Of a DNA stretch of 8,371 bases, positions 1 through 5,990 are shown piece after piece. A program made the translations under genes and the position numbers. The stretch is from contig DYHU01000160.1 in the NCBI GenBank assembly GCA_020724025.1, positions 1 to 8,371 of the forward strand, in the 5' to 3' direction. Below the pieces are notes generated by a model. It made no database searches and was not told where the DNA came from. It saw nothing but the letters and a program-made list of their open reading frames with translations. Within the stretch, counting starts at the first letter, position 1. Every line of letters starts with the position of its first letter. The DNA is from Syntrophorhabdus sp. Lineage in GTDB: Bacteria; Desulfobacterota; BSN033; UBA1163.

Positions 1-28
1 AATCCGCAATCCGAAATCCGCAATTTGT
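1..28. repeat. 7-bp tandem repeat (AATCCGM units)
   Basis: Three perfect 7-bp units are visible in order: AATCCGC (1-7), AATCCGA (8-14) and AATCCGC (15-21), followed by a decayed unit AATTTGT. The array may continue to the left, outside the window. It ends directly at the stop codon of the thioredoxin-like gene (29-31). A nearly identical array in the same orientation lies at 8256-8290. No coding role is apparent, and the function is unknown. Confidence 0.8.
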
Positions 29-298
29 TTATTCAAGCGCCCATTTCTTCAACCGCTCATAATCCGCCGACCCACAGATCCATTTGTCGGTCTTTTTGTT
101 AAAAAAGAATGGAACGCCGCCACAATAGCCTTTGTCATATTCTCTCATCAGTTTGGCATTGGCCTCATTATGCCAGACCTCAAGCTTCGCCACCTGAACC
201 CCCACCTCATCCTCCAATCTCTCCACGAGAGATTCCACCTGATGGCAGTGGGGTCACTCCGCACCCGTGAATTCCAACAAATAGGATTCCTCTGCCAT
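29..298 (-). CDS. Thioredoxin-like selenoprotein candidate (UGA read as selenocysteine)
   Basis: A standard gene caller would start this ORF at the GTG at 238 and lose the active site. Reading upstream in the same frame, codon 15 is TGA (256-254) and the frame stays open to an ATG at 298. That ATG has a strong Shine-Dalgarno GGGAGG 7 nt upstream, while the GTG has none. The 89-residue product begins MAEESYLLEFTGAE, then U15, then PHC18HQ. This is a thioredoxin-fold beta strand followed by a UxxC redox motif where relatives have CxxC. A GGVP stretch with P63 fits the cis-proline loop of the fold, and C59 and C75 are extra cysteines. There is no signal peptide, so the protein is probably cytoplasmic. 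It should be a thiol/selenol oxidoreductase, but the partner is unknown. A SECIS-like stem-loop follows the UGA within the coding sequence. It lies 146 bp downstream of the GH57 gene on the same strand. The alternative is a recent nonsense mutation, which the preserved motif and hairpin make less likely. No selA/B/C/D gene is in the window. Confidence 0.8.
200..253 (-). promoter_or_regulatory. SECIS-like stem-loop downstream of the in-frame UGA
   Basis: On the minus strand, starting right after the UGA (256-254), three nested helices can be drawn. CCCCAC (253-248) pairs with GTGGGG (205-200). CATC (244-241) pairs with GATG (211-208). AATCTCTC (234-227) pairs perfectly with GAGAGATT (223-216), closing a GTG loop (226-224). 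The apical loop starts 27 nt after the UGA and its first base is G, with U next. Bacterial SECIS elements are expected to have an apical loop about 16-37 nt from the UGA with a G among the first loop bases, to be bound by SelB. About 18 base pairs inside a coding region at exactly this place is strong support. SelB binding itself is inferred. Confidence 0.7.
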
Positions 299-305
299 GT
301 CATTT

Positions 306-311
306 CCTCCC
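306..311 (-). promoter_or_regulatory. Ribosome binding site that fixes the selenoprotein start
   Basis: GGGAGG on the minus strand ends 7 nt before the ATG at 298. It decides the choice of this start over the downstream GTG at 238, which lacks any purine-rich leader. A second ATG at 303 is out of frame with the thioredoxin-like protein. Confidence 0.75.
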
Positions 312-444
312 TTCCTATCTAATTTATCACGAGATCTCTAAAAACCAAAAGTTGAAATGCTATATCGAACCTGATCCAGTATCTCCTCATGCCAGACCAA
401 TTCAAACAGGATATAAAGGACCTTTTAGAACTGTTCGATAACTG

Positions 445-2961
445 TTAAGGTCGAACCCCTATCTTCGAAAACTTCTCCATATTAAAATCCAGTTTCTCGG
501 CAAGAGTGATCAGGAGGGGGGAAAAGGGTTTCTGAACGCCATCCCCCCACCAGGACCCTTCAAGATTCTCCAAGCATTCATCCAGTATTCCATCCATCAG
601 ATCCTGAGCCTCCCCTCGGTCGAGATCGAAACCCCACTTCTTCGCCGAATCGAGGAGGGTGATCGTCTCCTGAATCATCTCTTCCTGAGCCGACAGATCA
701 GACCCTTTTGTTTTTTGGAGGAGCCTCATCTTCTCCTTGAGCATCTCATTGATGAGGAGGATGGATTCTCCTTTGTTTAGATGATATCCGTATCGCTTTG
801 CCGCATCAACAATCCTGTCAATCTCTCCCCTTTCGACTGTAGCTTTAAAATCCCTCCTCAGCTCTTTGAACTCATTTAATAATCGATTGCTGAGCGTCAC
901 TTCTGCGGCCACACGAATTTCGTAGGGTATCTCCAAACCCTCTCTGGCCAGAGCTTCAACGATCTGTTTCGTCCTATCGAAAAGATCAGCATAAATCTGA
1001 CAGTGTTCATCCAATTCTTTCTGAATGAGTCTTCTGAAGATCTCCTGCCTTTCTTCTTTAAAAAGATCTCGAATGGTGAAAACCCGATCTCCGAGGAGGG
1101 AGGTGAGGGTTTGAACCAACTCTTCTTCGCTTTTTTCGAAGCTCTTAAGACTTCTTTCTCTCAATAAGTCGAAGTCGAGTGTCTCTCTATATTCCGAGAT
1201 CCAACTCCGGAAGGCATCCTTATTCGAGGAAATCAATCCCCACAGGAATTCCTCTGATCCCGGAATAATGTCAGACATGACCCTCACCTGTCCCAGGACT
1301 AAAAGCTTGCCATCCTTTTTCATCTTTTCATAATTTATCCTCTCCACACGAAAGGAGAATATCCTCCTCTCCTTCTCCCCGCCGTCAAAAAGGGAGGAGA
1401 TGGCATAGTGGTTGACCACCTGTTCAGGGGTGATACGCTTCGGCTTCACAAGGCTCCGATAGATCTGGAGGCCATCTCCCATTTCAGGGAGGTTGCTTCG
1501 GGCCTGAGAGAGAGACTGGAGGAATCTATTTTCGATGTCCTGATCTGAAAATTCCTCTGCTAACTGGATCGCCCTCGCGGCATGCTCGAGGATGAGGACC
1601 GTCTCCAGACCTGCCAGATCGGCAAAGAACCATCCGCAACTCGTAAACATCCGCAGGGCGTGCCTCTCCATCTCCAGCAACTTGAGTCCTTTTATCCTTC
1701 CTTTCTCATCAAGACCCGAACGGCCATACTGTTCAAAGAACTGGTGAATGCTTTCAGGAGACCGGTTCATGATCACATCGAAATAACCATTTCTCGCCTC
1801 CCAGGGGTTATGAAAGATCTTCTCCCCTTCTTTTTCAAACAGGATGCCGAGCTCATCCCTCAGGAGATTGAGGGCCTCCCTTAAAGGTTTTCTCCATCTC
1901 TGATTCCATCCGGGCTTTCCGCCGGTACTGCAACCACAATCCTCCTTCCATCTCCCCACACCGTGGCCACAGCTCCATGCGCTCCCTTCCCCCTTGGGCC
2001 CTTCATCGATCTCCACTTCATACACAGGAGGAAAACGTTTCAGGAAGGCACCGTAATTGAGAACCTCAAACCCCTGGGCGGAGAATCCTTTACTTAAGGC
2101 ATAGGCCAAAGCCATCTCGCCGAATTTTTTGTGATGTCCATAGGTCTCGCCATCGGTTGAAACATGGATTAACTGAAGTCCTTTCTTCGACGGCTGATAG
2201 GCCTGGGCCAACCGTTGACAGAAACGATTCCCATCTTTCAGAAGTTCTCCGAAGGCGATCTCCTTAGAGATCACCCCATCATAGAAGAAGATGTCGATAT
2301 ACTGATCCGCCATCTTATTCCCGGAACGATCCCTGAGGAAACAGCGATAAGGCTGAGTCGTATCCACTCTTCCTTGAGAGACATCCGTCCACTTCTTGCT
2401 CGCGAAGGGTCTCGCCCTCAATGCCTGGAAAGGGCTCAGGATGAGATAGCGCATTCCGTATTTGATCAGCACCCGAAGTGTGGCGTAATTGACCGCCGTC
2501 TCCGGAAGCCACATCGCTTCAGGCTTCCGATGAAAGTGTCTTTCAAAATCGGCAATGCCCCACCGCACCTCTGTCTCTTTATCCCTCTCATTGGCCAGGG
2601 GCATGATGAGATGGTCATAGACCTGTGCGATCGCATTCCCGTGGCCAAAACGCCTGAGGCTTTCCCGGTCGGCTTCGAGGATTTTCTGATAAATCAAAGG
2701 TTTCTTTTTCTCTATCCAGGAAAGGAGCGTGGGGCCAAAATTGAAACTGAGGAAGGAGTAATTGTTGATGATATCGAGGATCTTTCCTTTGCCATCGACG
2801 ATCCGGGCAAAGGCGTTGGGCCGGTAACATTCAAAGGCAATCCGTTCATTCCAGTCATGAAAGGGCTGGGCGCTTTCCTCGAACTCAATGGCCTCCAGCC
2901 ATGGATTCTCCCTCGGCGGCTGATAGAAATGTCCGTGAATGGCGACGAATGCGTCTTTCAT
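445..2961 (-). CDS. Glycoside hydrolase family 57 protein with DUF3536-type C-terminal region
   Basis: This 838-residue protein starts at an ATG preceded by a weak AGGG 8 nt upstream. The N-terminal third carries the ordered GH57 signatures. The HGHFYQPP segment (9-16) matches the family's His/Gln-Pro first motif. GHGNAIAQVYDH (106-117) is the second region. WLPETAV (151-157) contains the expected catalytic nucleophile E154. STDGETYGHH (268-277) contains the expected acid/base D270. A cysteine-rich segment (C331, C342, C344) follows the barrel. The rest, roughly 400-838, is helical and charged and resembles the DUF3536 region found in long bacterial GH57 proteins. There is no signal peptide or membrane segment, so it should act in the cytoplasm. 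GH57 enzymes cleave or transfer alpha-glucans (amylase, branching enzyme, glucanotransferase, pullulanase types), but this subgroup's substrate cannot be read from the sequence. It follows sdhB by 221 bp and has its own promoter candidate, so it need not belong to the TCA transcript. Confidence 0.9.
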   Translation of the reverse strand: MKDAFVAIHGHFYQPPRENPWLEAIEFEESAQPFHDWNERIAFECYRPNAFARIVDGKGKILDIINNYSFLSFNFGPTLLSWIEKKKPLIYQKILEADRESLRRFGHGNAIAQVYDHLIMPLANERDKETEVRWGIADFERHFHRKPEAMWLPETAVNYATLRVLIKYGMRYLILSPFQALRARPFASKKWTDVSQGRVDTTQPYRCFLRDRSGNKMADQYIDIFFYDGVISKEIAFGELLKDGNRFCQRLAQAYQPSKKGLQLIHVSTDGETYGHHKKFGEMALAYALSKGFSAQGFEVLNYGAFLKRFPPVYEVEIDEGPKGEGSAWSCGHGVGRWKEDCGCSTGGKPGWNQRWRKPLREALNLLRDELGILFEKEGEKIFHNPWEARNGYFDVIMNRSPESIHQFFEQYGRSGLDEKGRIKGLKLLEMERHALRMFTSCGWFFADLAGLETVLILEHAARAIQLAEEFSDQDIENRFLQSLSQARSNLPEMGDGLQIYRSLVKPKRITPEQVVNHYAISSLFDGGEKERRIFSFRVERINYEKMKKDGKLLVLGQVRVMSDIIPGSEEFLWGLISSNKDAFRSWISEYRETLDFDLLRERSLKSFEKSEEELVQTLTSLLGDRVFTIRDLFKEERQEIFRRLIQKELDEHCQIYADLFDRTKQIVEALAREGLEIPYEIRVAAEVTLSNRLLNEFKELRRDFKATVERGEIDRIVDAAKRYGYHLNKGESILLINEMLKEKMRLLQKTKGSDLSAQEEMIQETITLLDSAKKWGFDLDRGEAQDLMDGILDECLENLEGSWWGDGVQKPFSPLLITLAEKLDFNMEKFSKIGVRP

Positions 2962-2996
2962 CTTAGGGACCCTATATGACCATTTGGATTGAATGC

Positions 2997-3025
2997 ATTA
3001 TCTTACATAATGGTCCCAATTTCAA
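2997..3025 (-). promoter_or_regulatory. Sigma70-like promoter for the GH57 gene
   Basis: On the minus strand, TTGAAA (3025-3020) and GATAAT (3002-2997) are separated by exactly 17 nt. They match the TTGACA and TATAAT consensus at five of six bases each. The expected start lies about 30 nt upstream of the GH57 ATG at 2961. The -35 box sits next to an A/T run. This is a sequence-only prediction. Confidence 0.5.
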
Positions 3026-3072
3026 AAAAAATTTTTCATGAATGGACATTTTTCAGCAAGCCTGTTGGAGCG

Positions 3073-3096
3073 GGCTGGGGGTCAGGCTGGGGGTCA
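3073..3096. repeat. 12-bp perfect tandem duplication
   Basis: The unit GGCTGGGGGTCA occurs twice head to tail (3073-3084 and 3085-3096) and is followed by GACTTGAAAATTGACTTG. The gap between sdhB and the GH57 gene contains nothing else recognisable besides the GH57 promoter. A GGGGTCAG followed by an A/T-rich TTGA segment resembles, from memory, sequences flanking IS200/REP-associated transposase genes. No transposase is present, so this could be a decayed end or an unrelated slippage duplication. Confidence 0.65.
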
Positions 3097-3182
3097 GACT
3101 TGAAAATTGACTTGTTAGTTGATTTTCTATGATGGGAATCTCTTTTAGGTAGAGGATCGGAACAAGTTCTTTAGGGGAAACT

Positions 3183-3893
3183 CTATTTTTGATGTTTGGC
3201 TTCGTAGATGCGTTTTTTAATCTGGCCGATCTGTTTGGTAACCGGAATCTCCTTGGGACAGATCTCTGTGCACTTCCATAAGGTCTGGCAGCCCCATGCC
3301 CCCTCCTTTTGATCCAACAGAGCCATCCTCTCCTCTGAACCTTCATCCCTCGAATCGAAAAGGTAACGAAAGGCCCGGACGAGGGCCGCTGGCCCGACAT
3401 AATTCTCCGTCTCTTTATTCTGGTTAATCGGGCAAGAGGCTGTGCAGCAAGCGCAGAGGATACAGCGGATCGCCTCTTCAAACTGTCGGTGTTCTTCCGG
3501 CAACTGCTTTCGCTCCTGATCAGGCGGAGGGGTTTGAGTGATCAGATAGGGTTTAATCGACTGATACTTTTCGAAAAAAGGACCGAGGTCCACCACCAGA
3601 TCCTTCACCACTTTGAAGACAGGAAGAGGTTCGATCAGGATCTCCTCTTTAAAACTCCGGACCAGCTTCTGACAGGCCAGTCCGCAGATGCCGTTGATCC
3701 TCATTCCGTCCGATCCGCACACCCCATGGCCACAGGACATCCGGAAGGATAGGGTCGGATCCTGTTCCCAGCGAATTCGGTTGAGGCAGTCAAGAAGCTG
3801 GTCCATGGGATCGGCCTCTACTTCGTAATTCTGATAGTAGGGTTTTTCATCCTTCTCCGGATCGAAACGAAAAATCCTTAGCTTGACGAGCAT
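3183..3893 (-). CDS. sdhB: Succinate dehydrogenase/fumarate reductase iron-sulfur subunit
   Basis: This 236-residue protein carries electrons between the SdhA flavin and a quinone or other partner. The N-terminal ferredoxin domain holds the [2Fe-2S] ligands C54, C59, D62 and C74 in the motif SCGHGVCGSDG...GLAC. Aspartate at the third position is as in E. coli SdhB. The C-terminal helical domain has C144, C147, C150 plus C212 for [4Fe-4S], and C154, C202, C208 for [3Fe-4S]. The GPAALVRAFRYLFDSRD segment (167-183) is characteristic of the family. After C154-P the sequence is INQNKETENY, so the tryptophan that contacts ubiquinone in the E. coli enzyme is absent. The protein ends shortly after the last cluster and has no CCG heterodisulfide-reductase-like extension. 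It lies 131 bp after sdhA. No membrane-anchor gene is adjacent. The ATG is preceded only by a weak GTGAGAG that falls in a hairpin loop. Whether the complex works as dehydrogenase or fumarate reductase cannot be told from the sequence. Confidence 0.95.
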   Translation of the reverse strand: MLVKLRIFRFDPEKDEKPYYQNYEVEADPMDQLLDCLNRIRWEQDPTLSFRMSCGHGVCGSDGMRINGICGLACQKLVRSFKEEILIEPLPVFKVVKDLVVDLGPFFEKYQSIKPYLITQTPPPDQERKQLPEEHRQFEEAIRCILCACCTASCPINQNKETENYVGPAALVRAFRYLFDSRDEGSEERMALLDQKEGAWGCQTLWKCTEICPKEIPVTKQIGQIKKRIYEAKHQK

Positions 3894-3911
3894 TGAAGTC
3901 TCTCACTTCAA
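3893..3911 (-). promoter_or_regulatory. Hairpin overlapping the sdhB ribosome binding site
   Basis: On the minus strand TTGAAGT (3911-3905) and ACTTCAA (3899-3893) are perfect complements around a GAGAG loop (3904-3900). The last base of the stem is the A of the sdhB ATG. The only Shine-Dalgarno-like purines sit in the loop. This could tune sdhB translation, or it may be chance. There is no direct evidence of function. Confidence 0.4.
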
Positions 3912-3914
3912 GGG

Positions 3915-4016
3915 TATCAGACTATCAGGTCACCAGGGTGTGATTATCAAGATATCAGAATATCAGGTCGAAGCATTTCAATTCTTCCTGATAACCTGAT
4001 CTCCTGATTGCCTGAT
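3915..4016. repeat. 8-bp-period repeat array in two opposed arms
   Basis: The right arm has CCTGAT at 3987, 3995, 4003 and 4011, a perfect 8-bp period. The left arm has the reverse-complement core TATCAG at 3915, 3923, 3953 and 3961, with diverged units between them (CACCAGGG at 3931, TATCAAGA at 3945). The arms are separated by about 18 bp of unrelated sequence, so the array can fold into a long imperfect hairpin. It fills nearly all of the space between the sdhA stop (4025) and the sdhB start. It would be transcribed if sdhAB form one operon. Confidence 0.8.
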
Positions 4017-4024
4017 CACCCTTT

Positions 4025-5749
4025 CTAATAGATCCTTGCCTCCGGTTGAAACTTCGTGATCTTGACCGGCTTATACCTTACTTCCGGACCTTTCGGGGTC
4101 TCAAAGACAAGGGTATGTTTTAAAAAGTACCGATCCGCACGCACAGGAAAGTCTTCCCGGTAGTGGGCTCCCCTGCTCTCACGCCTCTGAAGGGCGCTCA
4201 AGAGAATCACCTCCGAGAGGTCGAGCTGGTGACCTAGTTCGATGGCCTCCATCAATTCATAATTGAAAGCCTTCTTCTGATCATAAACCCCGATATCTTT
4301 ATACCGTTCTTTCAGGGACCGGATCTCTTCTATTCCCTTTTTTAAGCCCTCGTCGTTGCGGAAAACCGATCCGTATTCCATCATCACAGATTGCATCCTT
4401 TTACGGAGAGGATCGACTTTCTCTTTGCCTTTATGCTTCAGCAGGTCTTTTACTATCGATTCCATCCTTTTCATCGGTTCCGCAGAGATCGAACCATGTC
4501 CATACTGAACGATATCTCTCTTCATCGCCAGTCCGCTTCTTCTGCCAAAGACGAGCAGGTCGAGCAGGGAGTTGCAGCCCAGCCGGTTGGCGCCATGAAC
4601 CGAAATACAGGCACACTCCCCTGCCGCATACAATCCGGGGGCGAGAGATCCTTTCTCATCTCTCAGAACCCTTCCATCCACATCCGTAGGGATACCTCCC
4701 ATGATGTAATGACAGGTGGGTTGAACAGGAATGGGATCATAGACGGGATCGATGCCCAGGTAGATCCTCACAAAGGAAGCGATCTCCCAGAGCCGCTCCT
4801 CAATCTTCTCCTCTCCTAAATGGGTGAGGTCGAGATGAACATAATCCTTTCCACCGATTCCTCTTCTTTCCCGAATTTCAGTGAGAATGGCCCTTGAAAC
4901 GACATCCCTTGCGGCCAGGTCTTTCACCGTGGGAGCATACCGCTCCATAAATCGTTCGCCAAGTCTGTTTCTTAAGGTTCCGCCTTCGCCCCTTGTTGCC
5001 TCGCTCACCAGGATGCCCAGAGGATAAAGCCCTGTGGGATGAAACTGGACGAACTCCATATCCTCAAGCGGGATGCCTGACCGAAAGGCAAGGCTCATCC
5101 CATCTCCGGTCGATGCAAAACCATTGGAAGTCGTCTTATAGATTCTTCCGCATCCTCCGGTTGCCAGGAGAACGGCTTTGGCCTGAAGGAGATGGAGCCC
5201 ACCCGACGGAAGATCATAAGTCACCACCCCCACGCATTTTTTTTCATCGAAGATGAGCGAGAGGAGATAATACTCAGGATAAAATTTTACCTTTTGGCGC
5301 AAACATTGGTCGTAGAGTGTGTCAAGAACAACTCTTCCTGTTCGGTCTGCCGCATAGCAGGCCCTCTTTACAGGCTTTTTCCCATAATCCCGGGTATGGC
5401 CTCCGAAGTTTCGCTGTCCAATCTTCCCTTCCGGAGTGCGACTGAAGGGAACGCCCATATGCTCCAGTTCGTAAATGGCCCGGGGCGCATCCCTGACCAT
5501 GATCTCGATGGCATCCTGATCACCAAGGTAATCGCTCCCTTTAACCGTATCGAAGAGATGCCACTCCCAGCGGTCCTCCTCCTCATTGCCAAGAGAAGCG
5601 GTAATCCCGCCCTGAGCCGCGCCCGAATGGGAACGGTTGGGAAAGACCTTGCTCACCACAGCGACATCGGCCTGCCCCACACACTCCACGGCCGCGCGAA
5701 GTCCTGCCAGGCCCGCTCCGATGATGACGATATCATGGAAGGAGTTCAT
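4025..5749 (-). CDS. sdhA: Succinate dehydrogenase/fumarate reductase flavoprotein subunit
   Basis: This 574-residue protein holds FAD and interconverts succinate and fumarate. Numbering is from the ATG at 5749; an in-frame TTG at 5758 would add three residues but has no better leader. Visible features are the dinucleotide-binding IIGAGLAGL (G11, G13, G16), the [10 protein letters not shown] motif with H41 as the expected covalent FAD attachment, and FHPTG with H237. They also include the catalytic arginine R286 in RDVVSRA, H347 in [10 protein letters not shown], and R389 in [13 protein letters not shown]. All key residues are present, and the length is close to E. coli SdhA (588). No Shine-Dalgarno is visible before either start, because the upstream gap is taken up by CTAAAGT-type repeats. 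It sits between aconitase and sdhB on the same strand, as expected for a TCA-cycle operon. Fumarate reductase activity is equally possible, and sequence alone does not separate the two. Confidence 0.96.
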   Translation of the reverse strand: MNSFHDIVIIGAGLAGLRAAVECVGQADVAVVSKVFPNRSHSGAAQGGITASLGNEEEDRWEWHLFDTVKGSDYLGDQDAIEIMVRDAPRAIYELEHMGVPFSRTPEGKIGQRNFGGHTRDYGKKPVKRACYAADRTGRVVLDTLYDQCLRQKVKFYPEYYLLSLIFDEKKCVGVVTYDLPSGGLHLLQAKAVLLATGGCGRIYKTTSNGFASTGDGMSLAFRSGIPLEDMEFVQFHPTGLYPLGILVSEATRGEGGTLRNRLGERFMERYAPTVKDLAARDVVSRAILTEIRERRGIGGKDYVHLDLTHLGEEKIEERLWEIASFVRIYLGIDPVYDPIPVQPTCHYIMGGIPTDVDGRVLRDEKGSLAPGLYAAGECACISVHGANRLGCNSLLDLLVFGRRSGLAMKRDIVQYGHGSISAEPMKRMESIVKDLLKHKGKEKVDPLRKRMQSVMMEYGSVFRNDEGLKKGIEEIRSLKERYKDIGVYDQKKAFNYELMEAIELGHQLDLSEVILLSALQRRESRGAHYREDFPVRADRYFLKHTLVFETPKGPEVRYKPVKITKFQPEARIY

Positions 5750-5756
5750 AATAACC

Positions 5757-5815
5757 AAAGTGATCTAAAGGGTTGAGTGAACTAAAGTGACTAAAGTGTC
5801 AAGTGAATGAAAGCT
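5757..5815. repeat. CTAAAGTG-type degenerate direct repeats, left arm
   Basis: Units such as TGATCTAAAG, TGAACTAAAG, TGACTAAAG and TGAATGAAAG, alternating with shorter GTGTCAAG-like spacers, run from the sdhA start outward on the plus strand. The same motif appears in opposite orientation at 5918-5990, so this is one arm of a symmetric element around the double hairpin at 5852-5905. Confidence 0.65.
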
Positions 5816-5849
5816 AACTTTTTAATGCATCACTTATCCGGGGAACAAT

Positions 5850-5907
5850 GGGTAGGGTCCCGATTGGATCGGGGCCCTGTAAAGGGCGACTAAAGTCGCC
5901 CCTACCC
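5850..5907. repeat. REP/BIME-like double hairpin with GTAG feet
   Basis: Hairpin 1 pairs 5855-5864 with 5868-5877 (GGGTCCCGAT and ATCGGGGCCC, one G-T pair, TGG loop). Hairpin 2 pairs GGGCGAC (5884-5890) with GTCGCCC (5895-5901) around TAAA. The tetranucleotide GTAG stands at the outer foot of each unit: on the plus strand at 5852-5855 and on the minus strand at 5905-5902. The outer GGGTAGGG (5850-5857) and CCCTACCC (5900-5907) are also complementary. Opposed palindromes with GTAG/GTGG feet are the hallmark of REP units mobilised by RAYT (Y1 transposase-like) proteins. No RAYT gene is in the window. The element could also act as an mRNA stabiliser or partial terminator between acn and sdhA. 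Confidence 0.6.
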
Positions 5908-5917
5908 CGTTTGAGTG

Positions 5918-5990
5918 AGGCATTACTTAACTTTAGGCATCTTAGTCATTCGTAACTTTAGTCACTTGAAACTTTAGGCACTTTTACGGG
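5918..5990. repeat. CTAAAGT-type degenerate repeats, right arm, running into the acn 3' end
   Basis: On the minus strand the units TGCCTAAAGTTTCAAG, TGACTAAAGTTACGAA, TGACTAAGA and TGCCTAAAGT follow one another with an approximate 16-bp period. Their orientation is opposite to that of the left arm at 5757-5815. The first unit overlaps the last codons of aconitase: AGT GCC TAA supplies its final Ser, Ala and stop (5982-5974). Confidence 0.65.

Noticed and set aside
254..256. The in-frame TGA as a simple nonsense mutation (pseudogene).
   Set aside because: The TGA sits exactly at the redox-active cysteine position, the rest of the frame is intact, and a SECIS-like stem follows at the right distance. 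A random stop would not be expected to have these features.
389..448. Plus-strand 19-codon ORF reading MPDQFKQDIKDLLELFDNC, overlapping the 3' end of the GH57 gene; it resembles the start of MNT-type nucleotidyltransferases.
   Set aside because: Too short to identify, ends at a stop before the diagnostic glycine/DxD motif, and nothing recognisable continues in other frames because the GH57 coding sequence begins there. It may be a gene remnant or chance.
2215..2979. Plus-strand 254-codon ORF antisense to the GH57 gene.
   Set aside because: The minus-strand frame carries conserved GH57 motifs throughout. The antisense frame has no recognisable domain.
3055..3096. Terminator after sdhB formed by AGCCTG and CAGGCT.
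   Set aside because: The stem is only 6 bp with a long loop and no T-run follows on the minus strand.
3053..3481. Minus-strand 142-codon ORF overlapping the 3' half of sdhB.
   Set aside because: It is an out-of-frame shadow of sdhB, rich in Arg/Ser, that includes the 12-bp duplication. The sdhB frame has all cluster cysteines.
3915..4016. The TATCAG/CCTGAT array as a CRISPR.
   Set aside because: Units are 8 bp with no unique spacers of 25-40 bp, and the array reverses orientation. There is no cas gene.
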